The position numbers and the translations under genes are program-made. Below are positions 1 to 13,193 of a DNA stretch of 64,000 bases, one piece after another; the first letter of the stretch is position 1; each line of letters begins with the position of its first letter. The notes under the pieces are model-generated. The model did not search any database, was not told the origin of the DNA, and saw nothing but the letters and a program-made list of their open reading frames with translations. The stretch lies in assembly GCA_030435675.1 (NCBI GenBank), contig CM059624.1:5542769-5606768 (forward strand). Reading direction: 5' to 3'. The stretch comes from Steinernema hermaphroditum. Taxonomy: Eukaryota > Nematoda > Chromadorea > Rhabditida > Steinernematidae.

Positions 1-659
1 ACGAAGATGCTTATCTTGACATGGGCAGCCGCTCTTTCATTTCGGCGGGGACCGAAAGAGATCGTCAGCTCTGGAAGGACGTTCAGAGAACCGACAGGAG
101 ACAAGTTCATTGCCAGAGGTGCTGCAGGTTTTTAAAGATTTGAAGATCCACTCGGCTTTCGATACCGAGAACGTGCAGTCCTTGGCATTTTGATAACTAT
201 CGCGTGGACAACGTGAAATTGACCATTTCAATTTTAAAATAATCCCAATAAAGCGGTTTCCACAAGTTAGAACTACGAACACATCTGACTCCATACAGCG
301 GATTATCTGAGTTTGTTGGGCGACAAATAATCCGGAAACTGCGCGGAACAACGATTGAAGGGAGAACGATTAGTGACATGTTCTGGTTAGATCACTATCA
401 CAGCCTCGACTACAATGGGCAACTACAAAATTTTTTAAAATTTAATTAATTTTATCACGCAAATCGCGTTTCTATCGCAATCTTGAAGGAGAAAAAAACT
501 CGTCCGACACGCGGATTTGGACAACAAGTGATCAAAAAAGAAAATCTACGTGAAGAGAAAAAAAACTCTGCAAAGACTTCAATTTTTAGGGGTCTTATTT
601 TGTATTTGTGTCGGTAGTGATCAGTCAGGGCCTGTAGCAGTTTTACTTTTTACTCTAAA
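1..659. other. no gene identified
   Basis: AT-rich sequence. A Cys-containing frame is open on the minus strand over roughly 37-351 behind a possible splice acceptor, but it has no ATG, no recognisable domain and no partner exon, so it is not called. Confidence 0.4.
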
Positions 660-1372
660 CTAGTGGCGTTGCTTTGCGACAGTAATTGGGAAATTCATGT
701 AATTGTATGGATGGTGGGGAATCGGCTTTGTGCATCTTCGGGCACATCCATTGGAACAGCACTTCTCTCTCCCAGGACAGTCTCTGTCATAAGTGCACTC
801 GTTGACACACAATTTGATGAGCTCTCTTCTCTGTGAACAGCCTCCGGGTTTCACTGAAATGGCCTTTGATCTGAGGACTGATCCACGACACCTTACAATG
901 AAGTGGAGTCCGATCGAAAACGGGCAAATTGCGAATGATGCTAGGTTGGGTTTGCGCTCTTCGCACGAGAATGATTCGTTTGGCTCTGTTGGCGGAAACG
1001 CGTTTTCTCCCTCTTGTCGAGGTCTTGTTGCAGTAGTTAAAGTCGATTAGATCGAAGTTAGCGTCGTAGAGTTCGTTGGTACAGTAATCGGGACCGCACG
1101 GAACAGCCACGCAGTAGGCGGCTTCCCTGCACGTTCTTTTGAAAAACAAGCAGGGATTGACGAGGCAGTTGATTTTGAGCTCGAGGGCTGAAAAGAGCTG
1201 AAGCACTGTGACGAAGCGGAAAAGAAACACTCACGGAGACAGCAGTTCTCTTGCCGAACACATCGGAATCTCCCGTCCGTTCCTTTCCTCTCGGTGTAAC
1301 AGCTCGGACACTGAAGGGCGTATTCGATGTCTCTGCTTGGCACAGGGTGGCCAGGGTCGCGTGAAGCAGAAG
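660..1372 (-). CDS. WAP four-disulfide-core secreted protein, 5' end unresolved
   Basis: Three minus-strand exons join in phase: 1235-1372, 897-1187 and 660-853 (donors gtgagt and gtaagg, acceptors ttttcag and atttcag). The last exon encodes a clear WAP domain. It starts KPGGC, continues through CVNECTYDRDCPG, and ends KCCSNGCARRC. The middle exon carries many cysteines (CLVNPC, CREAAYC, GPDYC) and the first has CPSC and ENCCL, so this may be a second degenerate disulfide core. WAP proteins are normally secreted protease inhibitors or antimicrobial proteins; that role is inferred from the family. The start is not settled. An acceptor precedes 1372, so a further 5' exon with the signal peptide is expected at about 1375-1515. 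Stop is TAG at 660-662. Confidence 0.7.
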
Positions 1373-2102
1373 CTGAATGAGTCTACATCAATATCTGAAG
1401 CCGGTATCTTCATGCAAAAACTGAACGCCTCTGCCAACAGACCAACATATATAAAGTGATGCCGATCGAGTACGAATCCGGACTGAATACAAGAAATAAG
1501 AGTGTGTGGCAAGGATAATAACTTGAAACTGAAACTAAAGCAAAAATTGAACTTTTATTCCAAATCAAAAGAGTCGGCTTCCAATATAAACGACGAATCT
1601 AGATCCGACGCGTAGATCGCCGAGGAGATATGCTAAGTGCCAAACCCTTCAGGGCACAACGGAAAGGAATCACAAATTAATCGAATTATTTGTATATTTA
1701 CCCACAGCTGCTTAGCATTACTGCCTTTTGGGACCTTCGCGCGCCGATCGGAGTACTTTGTGGTGCGATCGGCGTGCTCTCTAAGGACACATCTCAAGTG
1801 TGACTGTTGTCGCTGTTGCTAAGGGTTTTGAAAACAGGGCACATCCCCAAAGAACGTGAAATACTTTAGGTTGAATTCTGAATCTTTGATTGAATTCTAT
1901 CCAGTTTTTTTAGTTTCTTGCAGTCTCAGGGATTATGCAACTTGATGGACTTCTGTCTAGATCTAGCAAAAAAAAATCGAGTAAACATAGTTTATGATTA
2001 ACGCCAACTTCATAGCAGAAATTTTGCCCAAAATAAAACAGAAGGAGGCCGCGGCATCTTCGTTTTAAATTGGATTTCAATTTTGAGTGTTTTTTTCTTA
2101 TC
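1373..2102. other. 5' region of WAP gene and intergenic DNA
   Basis: Should contain the missing 5' exon of the WAP gene near 1375-1515 on the minus strand. Beyond that only AT-rich sequence with poly-A runs (about 1970-1976) was seen. Confidence 0.4.
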
Positions 2103-2321
2103 TTATAAGCACAAACGTATTGTAAAATCTCTGAAGTTGAGAAGTTTGATCACTTCGTTTTCAATTTTCAAAAGACCGCTAAAAGTAAATGGTTCTGCAG
2201 ATGTCCGCCGTACAAGTAAGAACAGTAAATTATGGACAACTTGACCAGAAGATAACTTACCGCCCACGCCAGTCATGACCGCAAGAAGACAAAACAATCC
2301 GCACACATTCATCTTTTCCAC
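2103..2321 (-). CDS. small secreted peptide precursor
   Basis: ATG at 2321, or a second in-frame ATG at 2312, begins a strong signal peptide (MNVCGLFCLLAVMTGVGG). A good donor (gtaagt) follows at 2260 and an acceptor (ctgcag) at 2195. The 66-base intron is a multiple of three and has no stop, so spliced and unspliced messages share one frame. The spliced form is about 50 residues and ends EPFTFSGLL...RLCL. No domain is recognised and the mature part has few cysteines. It lies divergently from the ShKT gene at 2648. Function unknown; secretion is inferred from the signal peptide only. Confidence 0.5.
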   Translation of the reverse strand: MEKMNVCGLFCLLAVMTGVGGKLSSGQVVHNLLFLLVRRTSAEPFTFSGLLKIENEVIKLLNFRDFTIRLCL

Positions 2322-2647
2322 ACTGAATCCTCACCTTTCAGCTTCGTGATCGATGGACAGCGCCACCTGTCGCTGTCCGCTCATTGTGAACATAACGTTT
2401 TCTCGCCGTCTGCATGTCACTTTACAAAATGTAACTCTCTGAAGCTACGTGGCTCTGTGAACGTTTGCTGCGTTTGCACAGCTTTCTGTGCACTACGGTC
2501 ACTTTTTGAGACAGTCCGGTGACACGAGTGCAGAGACCACACTTGGCTGACCCAAAGAAACGCCATTTGGGCAAACAGACCGCTTATTTTATTGTTCTCC
2601 ATACGAGTATAAAATCATGGAGATCGACAGAAGTGTGATTTGTGATT
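2322..2647. promoter_or_regulatory. divergent promoter region with TATA box
   Basis: A 326-base interval between two genes that start away from each other. A TATA box (tataaaa, 2608-2614) lies 34 bases before the plus-strand ATG at 2648, so transcription of the ShKT gene probably starts very close to its start codon. Confidence 0.5.
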
Positions 2648-3423
2648 ATGAAGAATCTGATTGTAGTTGTGCTCCTTCTGGCTACGGTAGCTGTGTTCAA
2701 AGCACAGGTGCCCGACTGTCACAGAGTTACCCCAACCAGTAGGTCATCAGCTTGATTATTGAGTAAAGGGCCGGCTTTAGGTGGCTGCTTCTGCAACGCG
2801 ACTGTCGACTGTCCGAAAGATATAAACCTGAGATGCAACCTGGTGGATAGTGCCTGTGAAGTCTTTTTTGACGACACAAATACTTGTAGGGCAGACACGT
2901 ATGACCTAAACTGATCAGTGTTTAGTTTACCCCTGCACCAACGACCTTTGCCCCCTGGAAAACCAATTCTGCTACTACGGATGGTGCGTCTTTGTGCCTT
3001 TCGTGGTGAGAAGCACTCTTCCCACTCTGCTATTCACTAAACCGACTCTTGTATTCACAACGCCCAAGCCCGTGACCAAGCGGGTTACAAGGAAACCGAT
3101 CTTTATTCGACCAGGTAGATCCACTCATTTACCTCCAAAATGCACATATGTTCCTAGTGCGTCCTTGTGTCGATTTTGTCCACCCTGGTCGGTGCTTCAG
3201 CGACTGTCCATCCCGCCGGCATCTTTGCGATAATGCCATCTACTACGATGTGATGACCATGCAGTGTCCGAAGACGTGCAACCGTTGTTACGACAACTTT
3301 AACATCCGATGTCCCTACGGCATGGGCGGGAATAGAGGAGGCTACCCGTACCCTGGCCAGAGCTATCCAAGAAGTTCGCTACCGATGCCCTACAATCCTT
3401 GTAATGGAATCATGGGTCACTAG
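2648..3423 (+). CDS. secreted ShKT-domain Cys-rich protein
   Basis: Four exons in phase: 2648-2738, 2781-2855, 2926-3114 and 3158-3423, giving 206 residues. The signal peptide is MKNLIVVVLLLATVAVFKAQ. A Cys-rich segment follows (GCFCNATVDC, CTNDLCPLENQFC), then a Thr/Pro/Lys linker. The C-terminal ShKT domain has the six-cysteine pattern CVDF...RCFSDC...LC...MQCPKTCNRC, followed by a Gly/Tyr/Pro tail. The exon 2 donor is uncertain: a later site at 2899 looks natural but breaks the frame, while the site at 2856 keeps it. ShKT domains in nematodes occur in secreted toxin-like peptides and in enzyme tails; no enzyme domain is present here. Poly(A) signal aataaa at 3467-3472. Tail to tail with the next gene, 89 bases between stops. 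Confidence 0.75.
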
Positions 3424-3512
3424 CGGACACGGGATCGATCATGTTGTCTGTAAATAAGGGCTGTTTAATAAAGACATAATGATAAGAAGCAATGAAACAC
3501 TTGTTGACCGTG

Positions 3513-4167
3513 TCACTTGCCGCCGACACACAACGCTTCCTTCGATCCACTCTCTCCTGTGCCGTTCACGACAAGGCCTGGAACCGTCTCTGCAGAGTTC
3601 GACGACTGCGCGGCGGAAGACATCTCGTCCGCCGTGTGCTCGTCCCTCTCCGCTTCTCCGCGACACGGGTCGTTACCGTACACCCTGTAGACGTCGCACG
3701 TTGGAACGAAAGTGACGCTTAATCAGTGGTTATGCTCTATACAGTACTCTATAGGAAGACTCACGTGTAGTTGTCGAACTTGTTCGTCGAGACGAACTTC
3801 GGCGCCTTCTTCGGATGGGGTTGATAGCCAAGACGTTCCTTCGCTTTGGCAAAGTTCTCGTTGGTGACGCTCTCCGGCATCAGTCTCAGTTGCGGGAACC
3901 ACTTCTGCTGTTCGTGGCGTATCCAGGCCTCCCTTCCGGTGTCCGGCATCTCCACCAGAGGCAGAATCTGAACGGAATAAGTATGAGTAGCACAATAAAC
4001 AGACTTACATCGACGGAGCTGCTCTGTCTCGCTTTGTCCCGCTTCATGGCATGACCGGTGATGCAGGCGATCAACGAGAGAGGTATTATTCCGAGCTGGA
4101 GCGTGAAGAAGATGATGGCGATGCCGACCTCGAGATCAGCCGACACAATCGACCACACGGGGCTCAT
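3513..4167 (-). CDS. single-span membrane protein, unrecognised
   Basis: Three exons in phase (4009-4167, 3765-3967, 3513-3684) encode 177 residues. The ATG at 4167 lies one base after an acceptor (cttcag), which suggests spliced-leader trans-splicing and fixes the start. Residues about 12-36 form one hydrophobic span (VGIAIIFFTLQLGIIPLSLI). The rest is a hydrophilic tail with charged, Pro and Ser/Glu-rich stretches, ending ALCVGGK. Donors are gtaagt and gtgagt; acceptors gttcag and ctacag. I do not recognise the family. An N-terminal span with no signal-peptidase site suggests a signal anchor with the long tail on one side of the membrane. Confidence 0.65.
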
Positions 4168-7100
4168 TCTGAAGATCGGAATGACCGCCTTCCCTTGGCG
4201 GGAACCTTGCAAATGCAGACCGAGACGGAATCAGACGGCAAAAGTGCATCCAGACAGTCTTTCAAGGCCAGGTCGAATGTTCACACGGCCCCCATGTGGA
4301 CTGTTCCTTGAACTTCCTTGAATGGTGCTCTAGTAAGATACGATACGATCTGGTAAAATATTCGTTCTAGAGAAAATTCTAGGGAAAACATCTACTTATT
4401 GAACCACTAAAAATATTCTGGCAATCGATTTGGGCTGTGGTATGCTCTGCGCAACTCTTGAGTTCAAGTTAATTTGTGACTTTTTGCGTATTTCAGCTGA
4501 ACAAACATGAATCTTCGTGATCCCGCACACACTAAAGATCATAACCGAAGCGTGTGCTTTGAATATACTGTTATGGGGAAGAAACATCTTGAGGTACATC
4601 ATGCTTTCTTCCAGAAAGCACACTAACTGCAATGATGTGCTGTTCCCGTACATTATGGTTCTTATGGAAACGGTGTTCCCAGAAGCGCTTCGTTATACAT
4701 AGATGACGTGAGTTTCCCACGAATTGAGGAAGTGCTTTACACGTACATTCCCTCATAAAAGGCGCTAGTTATAAGTAGTTCATAAAGCGTTTTTTTACCA
4801 TAATCTCTTGGTATACTCATTGCCTATCCATCGTAAAAGTGCTCGAACATTGGTCCATAGTCTCACGTGCCTCAAAAGATTCGATATAAAAGTTTTTTTG
4901 GCATACCGTAGCAACCACAGTAAATTTGGGCGTTTATGAAATTCAGTTCAGTTCGGGATCATCATACACGACGGCAGAGTCTTTGACTGCCTCACACTGA
5001 AATGTGGACAGATTGGGAGAAATACATAAAAGCCACAGGCTGGCAATGTAGCACACTTGCGAAGTTTTGGAAGAATTGGAAGATGGCTGATCTTACTTTT
5101 ACTGCTCACGTAGAGTTCTACTTCGGTATTACTTTTGATTATGGACGCATTATGTACTATAGTGGGTAGCATTTTTTTATATAACAGGCATTTGAAGTCA
5201 TATATATGCTACTATTGAGAAGAAAGACTGCGTGGTTCTGGAAAGTTGCCCCATTGATCCACTGCGGATCAGCAGAGGGCTGTAACCACACAAAGACGCA
5301 ACGTGGGAACGGCGGCTGCCTTATCGACAATAACTGTTTGCGTATTTGAGGTCAAAGGGCCTTGGGAACCGAGCCATTTTAGGAAAGTAATGAACAGACT
5401 TCTCGATCTTGGCGTGTTCCGAAAGGGGACATTAGCACAGTTTCGATAGTAAAAATAAAAATGAGTCTCGTAGCTGCCATTTGATTTCGGATGAATGGAC
5501 GTCCACAACGGCTGTCTACTTTGAGCTGGGAAATTCCTGTGTGCTGTTCATATAGCACCCTCTTAGCTCTATCTTATCATCCTCTGTGCCTACAAATTAC
5601 GATATCTAAGGTCAGCAATCAGAGAAGAAGGAAACTTGAAATTACTTAGAATAACACAAAAAGGTCGAAATTTGGCCAAGAACATTTTTTCGGCTCCATA
5701 CCCTTTGGCATTTACTACGAACGCGGCATCGGGCTCTCTCCTGGAAAGTGGGCTTTTACTGTAACCGTACCCTGATGTTGTAAAAATCGTGTATTCCCTG
5801 AGTCTTTTTAGCCAACTATTGTCCTCATTTACGACTTTATTTCATGAATCAAAGGCACTACGCCTTGCATGACACTTGTCCTCATTTAGTGATCACTGAA
5901 TCTCAAAAATCGGCTTCAGAGATTGACGAGCGTGCGGTATTTCAGCCTTTGAAATAGCACGGATGAGTGCGGTGAAGAGGCAAGTGCAATGGCAAATAAC
6001 AATTCAGGCGTTCGACGACGTCAGCGCTGAGTCCCGCCGGAGGAGTCACAAGATGCATTTACGTAATAGTTGACTTATGATTCACAAATGTAGTTGAGAT
6101 CATTGCGGTATATGATAGGAACTCCTTAACGCAAAAACAAGCAGCCAGCGACTGACATCGAGATTATGTAGTGAACAACGTGTAATCATATCTCAAACAA
6201 TTGTTTTAATTCACAGTTATATACGATGCGCTATTAGCAAATTGTATCTATTAGGTTGGCGCATGCATATGCATCAAATGAATTCACAATCCAAATAGGT
6301 CGGTGCGTTGCTTAGGAGACTGTCACCCACATTATGATTCGCGGCACTCCTTTTGTTGTTGAAGACTTATTCCGTCCTGACAATCCTTAATCTGGTACCC
6401 CAATTTTCAACCGATTTTTGGACTGACATGCAAAAAAGCAGCGAAATAGAGAATTTTTTAGGCTATATCTTTGTACAAAGGAACTCTGGAAAGTTTTAGC
6501 TCTGGTAGTTCCTGAGTTCTGGGGAAACTGGTGTATCGGTTCAGTGGACAGTCCACCATGTGTCCATGCTGGTTCCCTCCTGACAGCTATGGGAAGTGGC
6601 ATTTGAAGAAAGATATTAGGGTGGCTCTGTATTGCACAGCAGTGTATACACGGTCTAGAACAAATTGCCTAAGTCTCTATTCTGTTGTCCACATTATGAG
6701 TTGTCCTGCTCCGGTTTATACATGTGTTTTTATCTATTATCTGTATCTACCGTTACTGTCACAAGAGGTCCAACAATTCAAAACATCGATTACTGAGAAT
6801 TCGAAAACAAACGAACAACTTCGATCTGAAGACATCGGAAGATCAGAATCAATTTTTATCGATCGTGTGATCCTTTCAAAGATTAACTTCTGTAAATTTA
6901 GGAGTCGACAGTTTCCGAAAGGAAGAACTTGTTTGTACCCTGCTGCGATCTGTTTTTGACTAGCATGTGACATCCACCGAGATGGACCGTTGAAATAACT
7001 GTTGTGAAAGAGAAATATTTATCGAGTTTGACAATGTTTTCTTCTGTTTTGAGATATCAAGCGCGTGACTCTTCGCCTCCGAAGATGTGAACAACCAAAA

Positions 7101-9587
7101 ATATGAGATTCGTTTGAGGCAAAAAATTATTTTTTTTTCAAAAATTGATTTATTTGGGATTTTTAATCCTTTGATCTGCTGGTGTTTAGTCGTTATTTAC
7201 TCATTGGCTTTCAAACACCCCAACCTGGCCTTTCTTTCAAACAAACTGCTACGCTTCCGGGATATCACGCAAATTCTTAACGCAGTTCGACTACAAATGA
7301 GTCTAAGAGTCCATTCAGAGCAGCCATGGGATTGAGAAAAGCCGCGGGGTCGAATTGCTATGCAGTTTCGAGGCGTTCGCTCACGTCATCATGTGGTTCC
7401 CCGCGAGAACGGCATCTTCGTTAAGTCACTATTCATGCCCTTTTCAATGAAATGAGATATTTTGAGCGCACGCAAGGACGTCGTAATTAGAGCAGTCAAG
7501 AATGGGCCAATTTGATGGATCGAGAGCGCTGTGACGTCCTCGCGGGCCCAGCATGACCCGGCGCGCCCTTCCTTGTGTGCCAATATTGAATTTGGATATC
7601 TTGTGCTCGGTGCTGGATTGATGGACCAGTTTGTGACTGATTCCATCAACAACCATTCTTTAAAACCCAGATTTTGAAGAAAAAGAGACGAAATTGGGTT
7701 TCGATTTGTTCCATATCTAATAAAACTTGCCACAGGTGATAAGCGTTTTATATTCTTTTTAGTTTCGCCCTATTTTAGTTGATTAGGCTCAAACCATGTC
7801 ACTAAATCTCCTTTTTATTGCCGTTAGTTCGAGTCGCCATGCATTGAAATTACAGGTTTTTGCTGCGCTCTGAAAGATCCATAGCTGTTTCCATCGGAAG
7901 CTCATTCGGCAGACTTGCACAGCAAAAGAACCCCTGGACTTTGTGAATTCACATTAGGATCCGTCTAGGGAAGATAAACATATTTACCTTTAGGAGCATT
8001 TTCCTTTTGTTTTTGTCCTTTGTTTTCCTTCAAGACGGACATCAGCTCCTTTCCCTAGTTCATTATAAGGATTTTGTTTATTTGCGCGATGTTAATTTGT
8101 ACCCGGAAGGCAGTGATGTTTAATGGCAAATTTAAAAAAGGACGATTTTTTTGAGGACCGTTTATATGAGCTTCGCTTAGAAGAAAAGGACTTCCATTTC
8201 TACCTCCTAAATGAGTACAATAGTTAAAGATTAAGGACAAACTTTTAATGCTATTCAAATTGTGTAAAATCGAAGCGACTTCCATTGGGGCAGATTTCTA
8301 TGAGCTGTGAACTAGTTCCTTCTTTCGTTTCCATTTGCTAGCATCTCCTTTACACACATGCATAAAAATGTTTCTCGCCCTTACAAGAGAAATTACCCAA
8401 ACGACGGAAGCGTATCGGGCTAAGATTAGGTCGAGTAGATAGAGAGGGAGGTAGGAAATCGAAAGCACTTAAATTCGCCTGCGTTTAATCAAGTTTCAGT
8501 GCTTAAAACTCGGCGCAAAACATAAAAAAATGGACTTTTTGTGGGATATCAAGCTCTTCGTGGAAGGACTACCTGTGAAGCGTGAATGACGCTCCAAATC
8601 AGCACTATTCTTGAGTGTGGGCTACATTTGTATCCGGAACCCATTAATATGGAGTCGGACTTACAAAATCATTTCTTCTTTTTTGAAAAGATCCAAAATT
8701 TAAAAGATTTCACTGCTGGTAGGGCTAGAAAACCATTTGTGCTAATCTGCTCGAATTGTACCGATTTTCAGACATGGCTTTAAATTGGTTTTTAATTTTT
8801 TCGTATTTTCAAATGTTCACTTTTGAATATCCAATTTTTTATTGTAGTTGCACTATCTTTCCTGAATCTTCTCTCCATTCTTCTGCACAGAGCGTTCTCC
8901 ATTCCCCACCCAGAATCGTTTTTTTTTTGCATCTCCATCTCAATAGCCGTTTCGGGAGAATTTGCATCACAAATGTGCTCATAGAAAAGGTGCCCATGGA
9001 CGCATTGAATTGTTTCATTGTATCCTCTTCCATAGATACATGGCGTTTTTTAACCGATATGTTTTTCTGTGTATGTTACCTTTTGGAACGTTCATTTACC
9101 CTTCGGTTCCCTCCTCTTTGCTAATACGCGGAACCGGTCGAGTCACGTGAGAGCGCTAAGGTCGTTTCCCAACACTTCCAGTTCCCACCAACAACAGCTT
9201 TTGTCTCTAGCTTCATCGGCGCTCCGTTTTTGGACTCCGCTCCACGTTCCGCTTTCCGCTCTCACGTCATTCGGGCGGCAGCGCAGCACGGAAAAAGGCG
9301 TTCGTTTCGGGGCGGATACCTAGGCAGCCATGGCAACGACCGTCGGAGCGCAACAATAGCCGCCTGGGAGGGAGAGGGACTCGCGCAGAAACTGTGGCGG
9401 CGGCGGCACGTCCCCCGCGAAATCAGAGTTCGTCGTGAGAACATGGACCCCCGCTTCGGCTCCGCTCGATGGCGCTGAGATCGGCTCGCTGAGGGTGTGC
9501 CCTGCCCTAGTGGGACTTGTGCTATGTGATCGTCTGTTCTAGGTGCAGAAAAATTGGATTTTCTAATTGAATCTACGAGTACGTATT
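4168..9587. other. large intergenic region, no convincing gene
   Basis: About 5.4 kb of mostly AT-rich DNA. Scattered frames (for example 6531-6959 plus and 7389-7733 minus) lack domains, splice partners or signal peptides. GC rises sharply at about 9150-9480, with GGC-rich runs before the next gene. That part probably holds its promoter and 5' untranslated region. Confidence 0.4.
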
Positions 9588-12500
9588 ATGGTGAGCGTCT
9601 CCGAAAGGACGTCGCAATCGCAGGATGGCAGTCACCATCGGTTGCCGACGATCGCGCCCCCCGGATCGGTCATCGACTACGAAGTCCGGCACTCACCCCC
9701 GCCGCCCTACAATGGAAGCGGTGAGGCCGTTTCTCCACCGGCACCTCCTGCCCAGCCTCCGGCGACTAACAAGCCCAGAGGTAAGACTTTTCTTGAGCTC
9801 ACATCGCTGATTATATGTGTTTTGTAAAAGGGATCTACACGAATTTTAAGTGATTGTACGTTTTATTTACTTTTTCACGTCATGGACGGGACCCTTAATC
9901 AGAAGAAGCGAAGGGGTTATTTTGAGCCCGTGATATAGCTTATCGTTGTGCCGATTATCGATTGTAAATGTCGAATTTTTAAGGACTCGATGGGATATTT
10001 TGTGTATAGTGGACCTGCACATCCATGAAACGCGTTTTGTTCCATTCAGTTGATATTGTAAGAATCTGTTGAAACGGACAAAAAATCTTATCTGCTTCAC
10101 TGGGCATGTGGTAGTCGTCGAACCTCCAGAAGCGGAGAGGGGGATGAGCTTTTCAAAGAGTGTTCGTGAGCTCACATCGATGACTCGATGGAATAAAACA
10201 TATGTAACCGTATTAACAGCCCAGACTATCGGCAAGTAATTGCATAGTAGATAAGTAATTTCAGGACATAATTGCAGGTGTTTCACTTATTTTGAAAATA
10301 ATTATACTATGCATTATTGAAAGCAATTGTCTAACACAGAAAGCTTTTAATGATGTCTTACAATCACTTCTCTTTATGTAACTAATTATCGATCTGACCA
10401 GCACCGAATCAGCCCATTCCACAGATTCTTAGAATACAAAATAATTAAGCAATGAAAGCATATGTAACTGTATTATTTCACAATTACATTGCAATTTTTT
10501 CTGATCTCTAACATCGTTAGGTTAGGGCTCCGTCTATGGACTTTTAAAGGAGATGACTAACACTATAAATATTTAATAAGCCATTCCTTTGGATAGGGAA
10601 GCAGTCTGTAGATTACTGGATAATTGCCTTGAATAATACATAGCATAATTGTCTTGACATAATTGGGTTAACTATCTTCGGAAGGCTAATGCTAATAGCC
10701 CCAAAGATGTGCAATTTAATGCTAATTTGCATATATCTTCAAAGTTTATACTCCGCAGCTACAAGTTTTGTACTTGTTTGTCTTCGACCTGATGATAAGG
10801 GAAGGCATCACCATGACAGGGATTTTATTTTGAATGTGAAACTTTAAGGAGACAATTAGTTCCTCCTTCTTGTGATGTCATCCATGTAAGAACATCATCC
10901 AGCGACGCGCGTGACGACCATGAATTCATTAACCTTCTGCAAAATCATGACGACAACTCTGACACTTTGCCGTGAGACCCAAAGAGAAATCGCTAATTGG
11001 TCACTTGAGGTTTGGGTTTTGAACGTTCCCTTGGGACTCTCTAAAAATGGAAACTAATTTTAGGTTTCGATTTCAAAGGAATTTCGTAAATGAAAGGCTT
11101 GGTAAACTCGGCCCTATAGATTCTTTTTCCCAATGCATCAAACTTTGAAGATCTAGTTCGCTGACACCCTCAAGTCGGCAGATCGGCAGGTGGAAAGATT
11201 GTATATCCCGGAGCATAACTTAATTCAACTTAATGTGGGACAGCTGACCGTATCAGCATAAATCATAAAGCATAAATCAGCTCTTGGGAACAGAATTTGG
11301 GGGAGAGGGTTGGTAAGCATTGTTTTTGTGCATGTTTCTTGTGAAGGCGTACATACTTGAAGACGGAAGTAACTCAGTTGCTATGACCGATTTTAAGGAG
11401 TGAAACAAACCAGCACGCGGAGAGCATCTTTTTCTCTGCTATTGTGCACAATGATCGCCAAGGGAAACACGTTAAAATTGATGTCTTTTCATCATTGTGT
11501 TTCATGTGGTCGAATAGCGTGCGAATTCTTAAGCAGTGCATGTAAGGAACTGAAAAATACACTTCCTCTTCAACTTAAAAGTGAGTTCGTGAGTTCTGAG
11601 AAGAGTCACGAGAAAGACGCGCTATTTTAAACTATGAAGGTTGTTCTATTCTGCCCTATGAGGATTGCATCGCGTTCTATTTTGGACCTCTGTTGAGCTT
11701 CTAGAAGATATCCACAACCTATTCATTATTCTCAAAGGATTGACGCAGCAAAGGAAGCTCAAAGCGAGAAGTTAGCGCATCGAAAATCGAACACATGTAA
11801 TTCAATGGCGGTCTTTAGACAATCAAAGATACCATAGTTCAAAGATGCTTTTTAGTTAGCACATCATTGCGAACCGTTTTTAGTCAGCTGTATAATTCGG
11901 AAATCATCCACCCACGGCAGACAGTAATTTCACTTTCATCGACGCCTTCGCGTGTCGAAATCCACATCCAGGGAAATCCACACGCATAGTTTAGCTACTT
12001 GGAAATCTCTGCAAAACGTGCATGTACTTGTGTCCACGTGCCATTTCTTTTTACATTTACTTTTGTATTGTATTCATGTTCATTTGTAGCATCAAAACAA
12101 TGTTTCCAATTGATTTTATACAGCATGACGTGAAATGCAGGTATAGTGAGCTTTGTACTCGTTAATGAATTCCTTATTTGGCATGATGAGACGCGCGCAG
12201 CGTGATCAAACAGGTTGCCCTGTACGATGTCATTATTTAAACCTTTGAAAAAGAACTTGGTTAATATTATGTCACATGGAATAAAGGAATGTTGCATATT
12301 GATGAAATCAGTCTATTTCTATCCTTTTTCTGTCGTCCTTCCAGGTATGGTGAGGAAATTTCTAGTATTCTTAACCTGATTGCTTCTTCAATGAACAATT
12401 ATTATTTTAAGGGCAATTTTTGCTCGCTTGCTGTTCGACTACTCGCAATATTGACTTAATTTTGTGCGATGTTTTCCATGAATTTCTAGTTGTAAATATC

Positions 12501-13193
12501 TCTGATTTTGTGGTCATACTAGGCCGAAAGAAAACTGTCAAACGTGCTATGTGCCGATCAGTTCCACGGCAAAAAAAAATATCGAAGGAAGCGATCGTCG
12601 CCAATTTTCGAGGACATTTCTTACCAAAAATCAAGTGTCTACCAAAGCGTAAAAAGTAATTTTCCGATCTCAGAGTGCAAAATGGAAACTACCGCGCCAC
12701 TGAATAAGAACCCATAAAGGCGATATCTCAAGTTTGCACTATGATGTGTAGGGCTCATTACCGATAGTGAGGTTGAGGTTCAAATTCCTCGGAGTGCATA
12801 TTATACGCCTTGATAAGTAACTTATATGACTGGGGTCTGAACTTTTTGACATGAAGTACAATTCTATTCCAAAGAAACGTCTATTAATCAATCAGTCTTC
12901 TGTTCTTTTCACAGACAGAGGTGCGATAATAATATTTAAATCGGAAATTTCGTTTACTAAGTCTTTCTGTTTCAGTGACCTTCAACCTGCCACCACCCAC
13001 ACCATCTTCGTCGACCCTCTCGCCACGGCATCGACGTACTCAGCCAGAAGGCGGCTGTTGCCACCTGATCAAACGCTCAATTCTTCCGGCGCTCATCTGT
13101 GTCGGCATCGTCGTCGTCATTGTAGTGCTGGCCATTTTTGTTTTCAAAGGAAACGGTAATCCTTCCACAGCGCCGGAAGCCATTCCGAAATAG
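9588..13193 (+). CDS. proline-rich PPxY single-span membrane protein
   Basis: Two exons, 9588-9780 and 12976-13193, join in phase 1 across a 3.2-kb intron (gtaaga...tttcag) to give 136 residues. The head (about residues 1-65) is polar and proline-rich with a PPPPY motif (HSPPPPYNGSG), which fits a WW-domain ligand. After a second Pro/Ser stretch comes a Cys pair (GGCCHLIKR) and then one hydrophobic span of about 22 residues (LPALICVGIVVVIVVLAIFV), ending in a short tail. Cysteines next to the span may be palmitoylated; that is inference. The layout and the phase-1 junction match the gene at 14226-16786. Poly(A) signal aataaa at 13270-13275. Confidence 0.7.

Noticed and set aside
6254..6310. 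TTAGGTTGGCGCA resembling a mariner end
   Set aside because: No matching inverted partner or transposase fragment nearby.
6531..6959. 142-codon open frame in the 4.2-9.6 kb desert
   Set aside because: No recognised motif, poor coding character, and it lies in AT-rich DNA with other chance frames.
7389..7733. 114-codon open frame on the minus strand
   Set aside because: No domain, signal peptide or splice partner, and the overlapping second frame is also open for 70 codons; likely chance or an old transposon remnant.
12734..12797. tRNA-like stretch: TGCACT/AGTGCA ends and a GGTTCAAATTCC B-box-like motif
   Set aside because: Only about 64 bases long, with no A-box, no proper D-arm or anticodon stem. 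Similarity is limited to the T-arm, so a tRNA gene is not supported.
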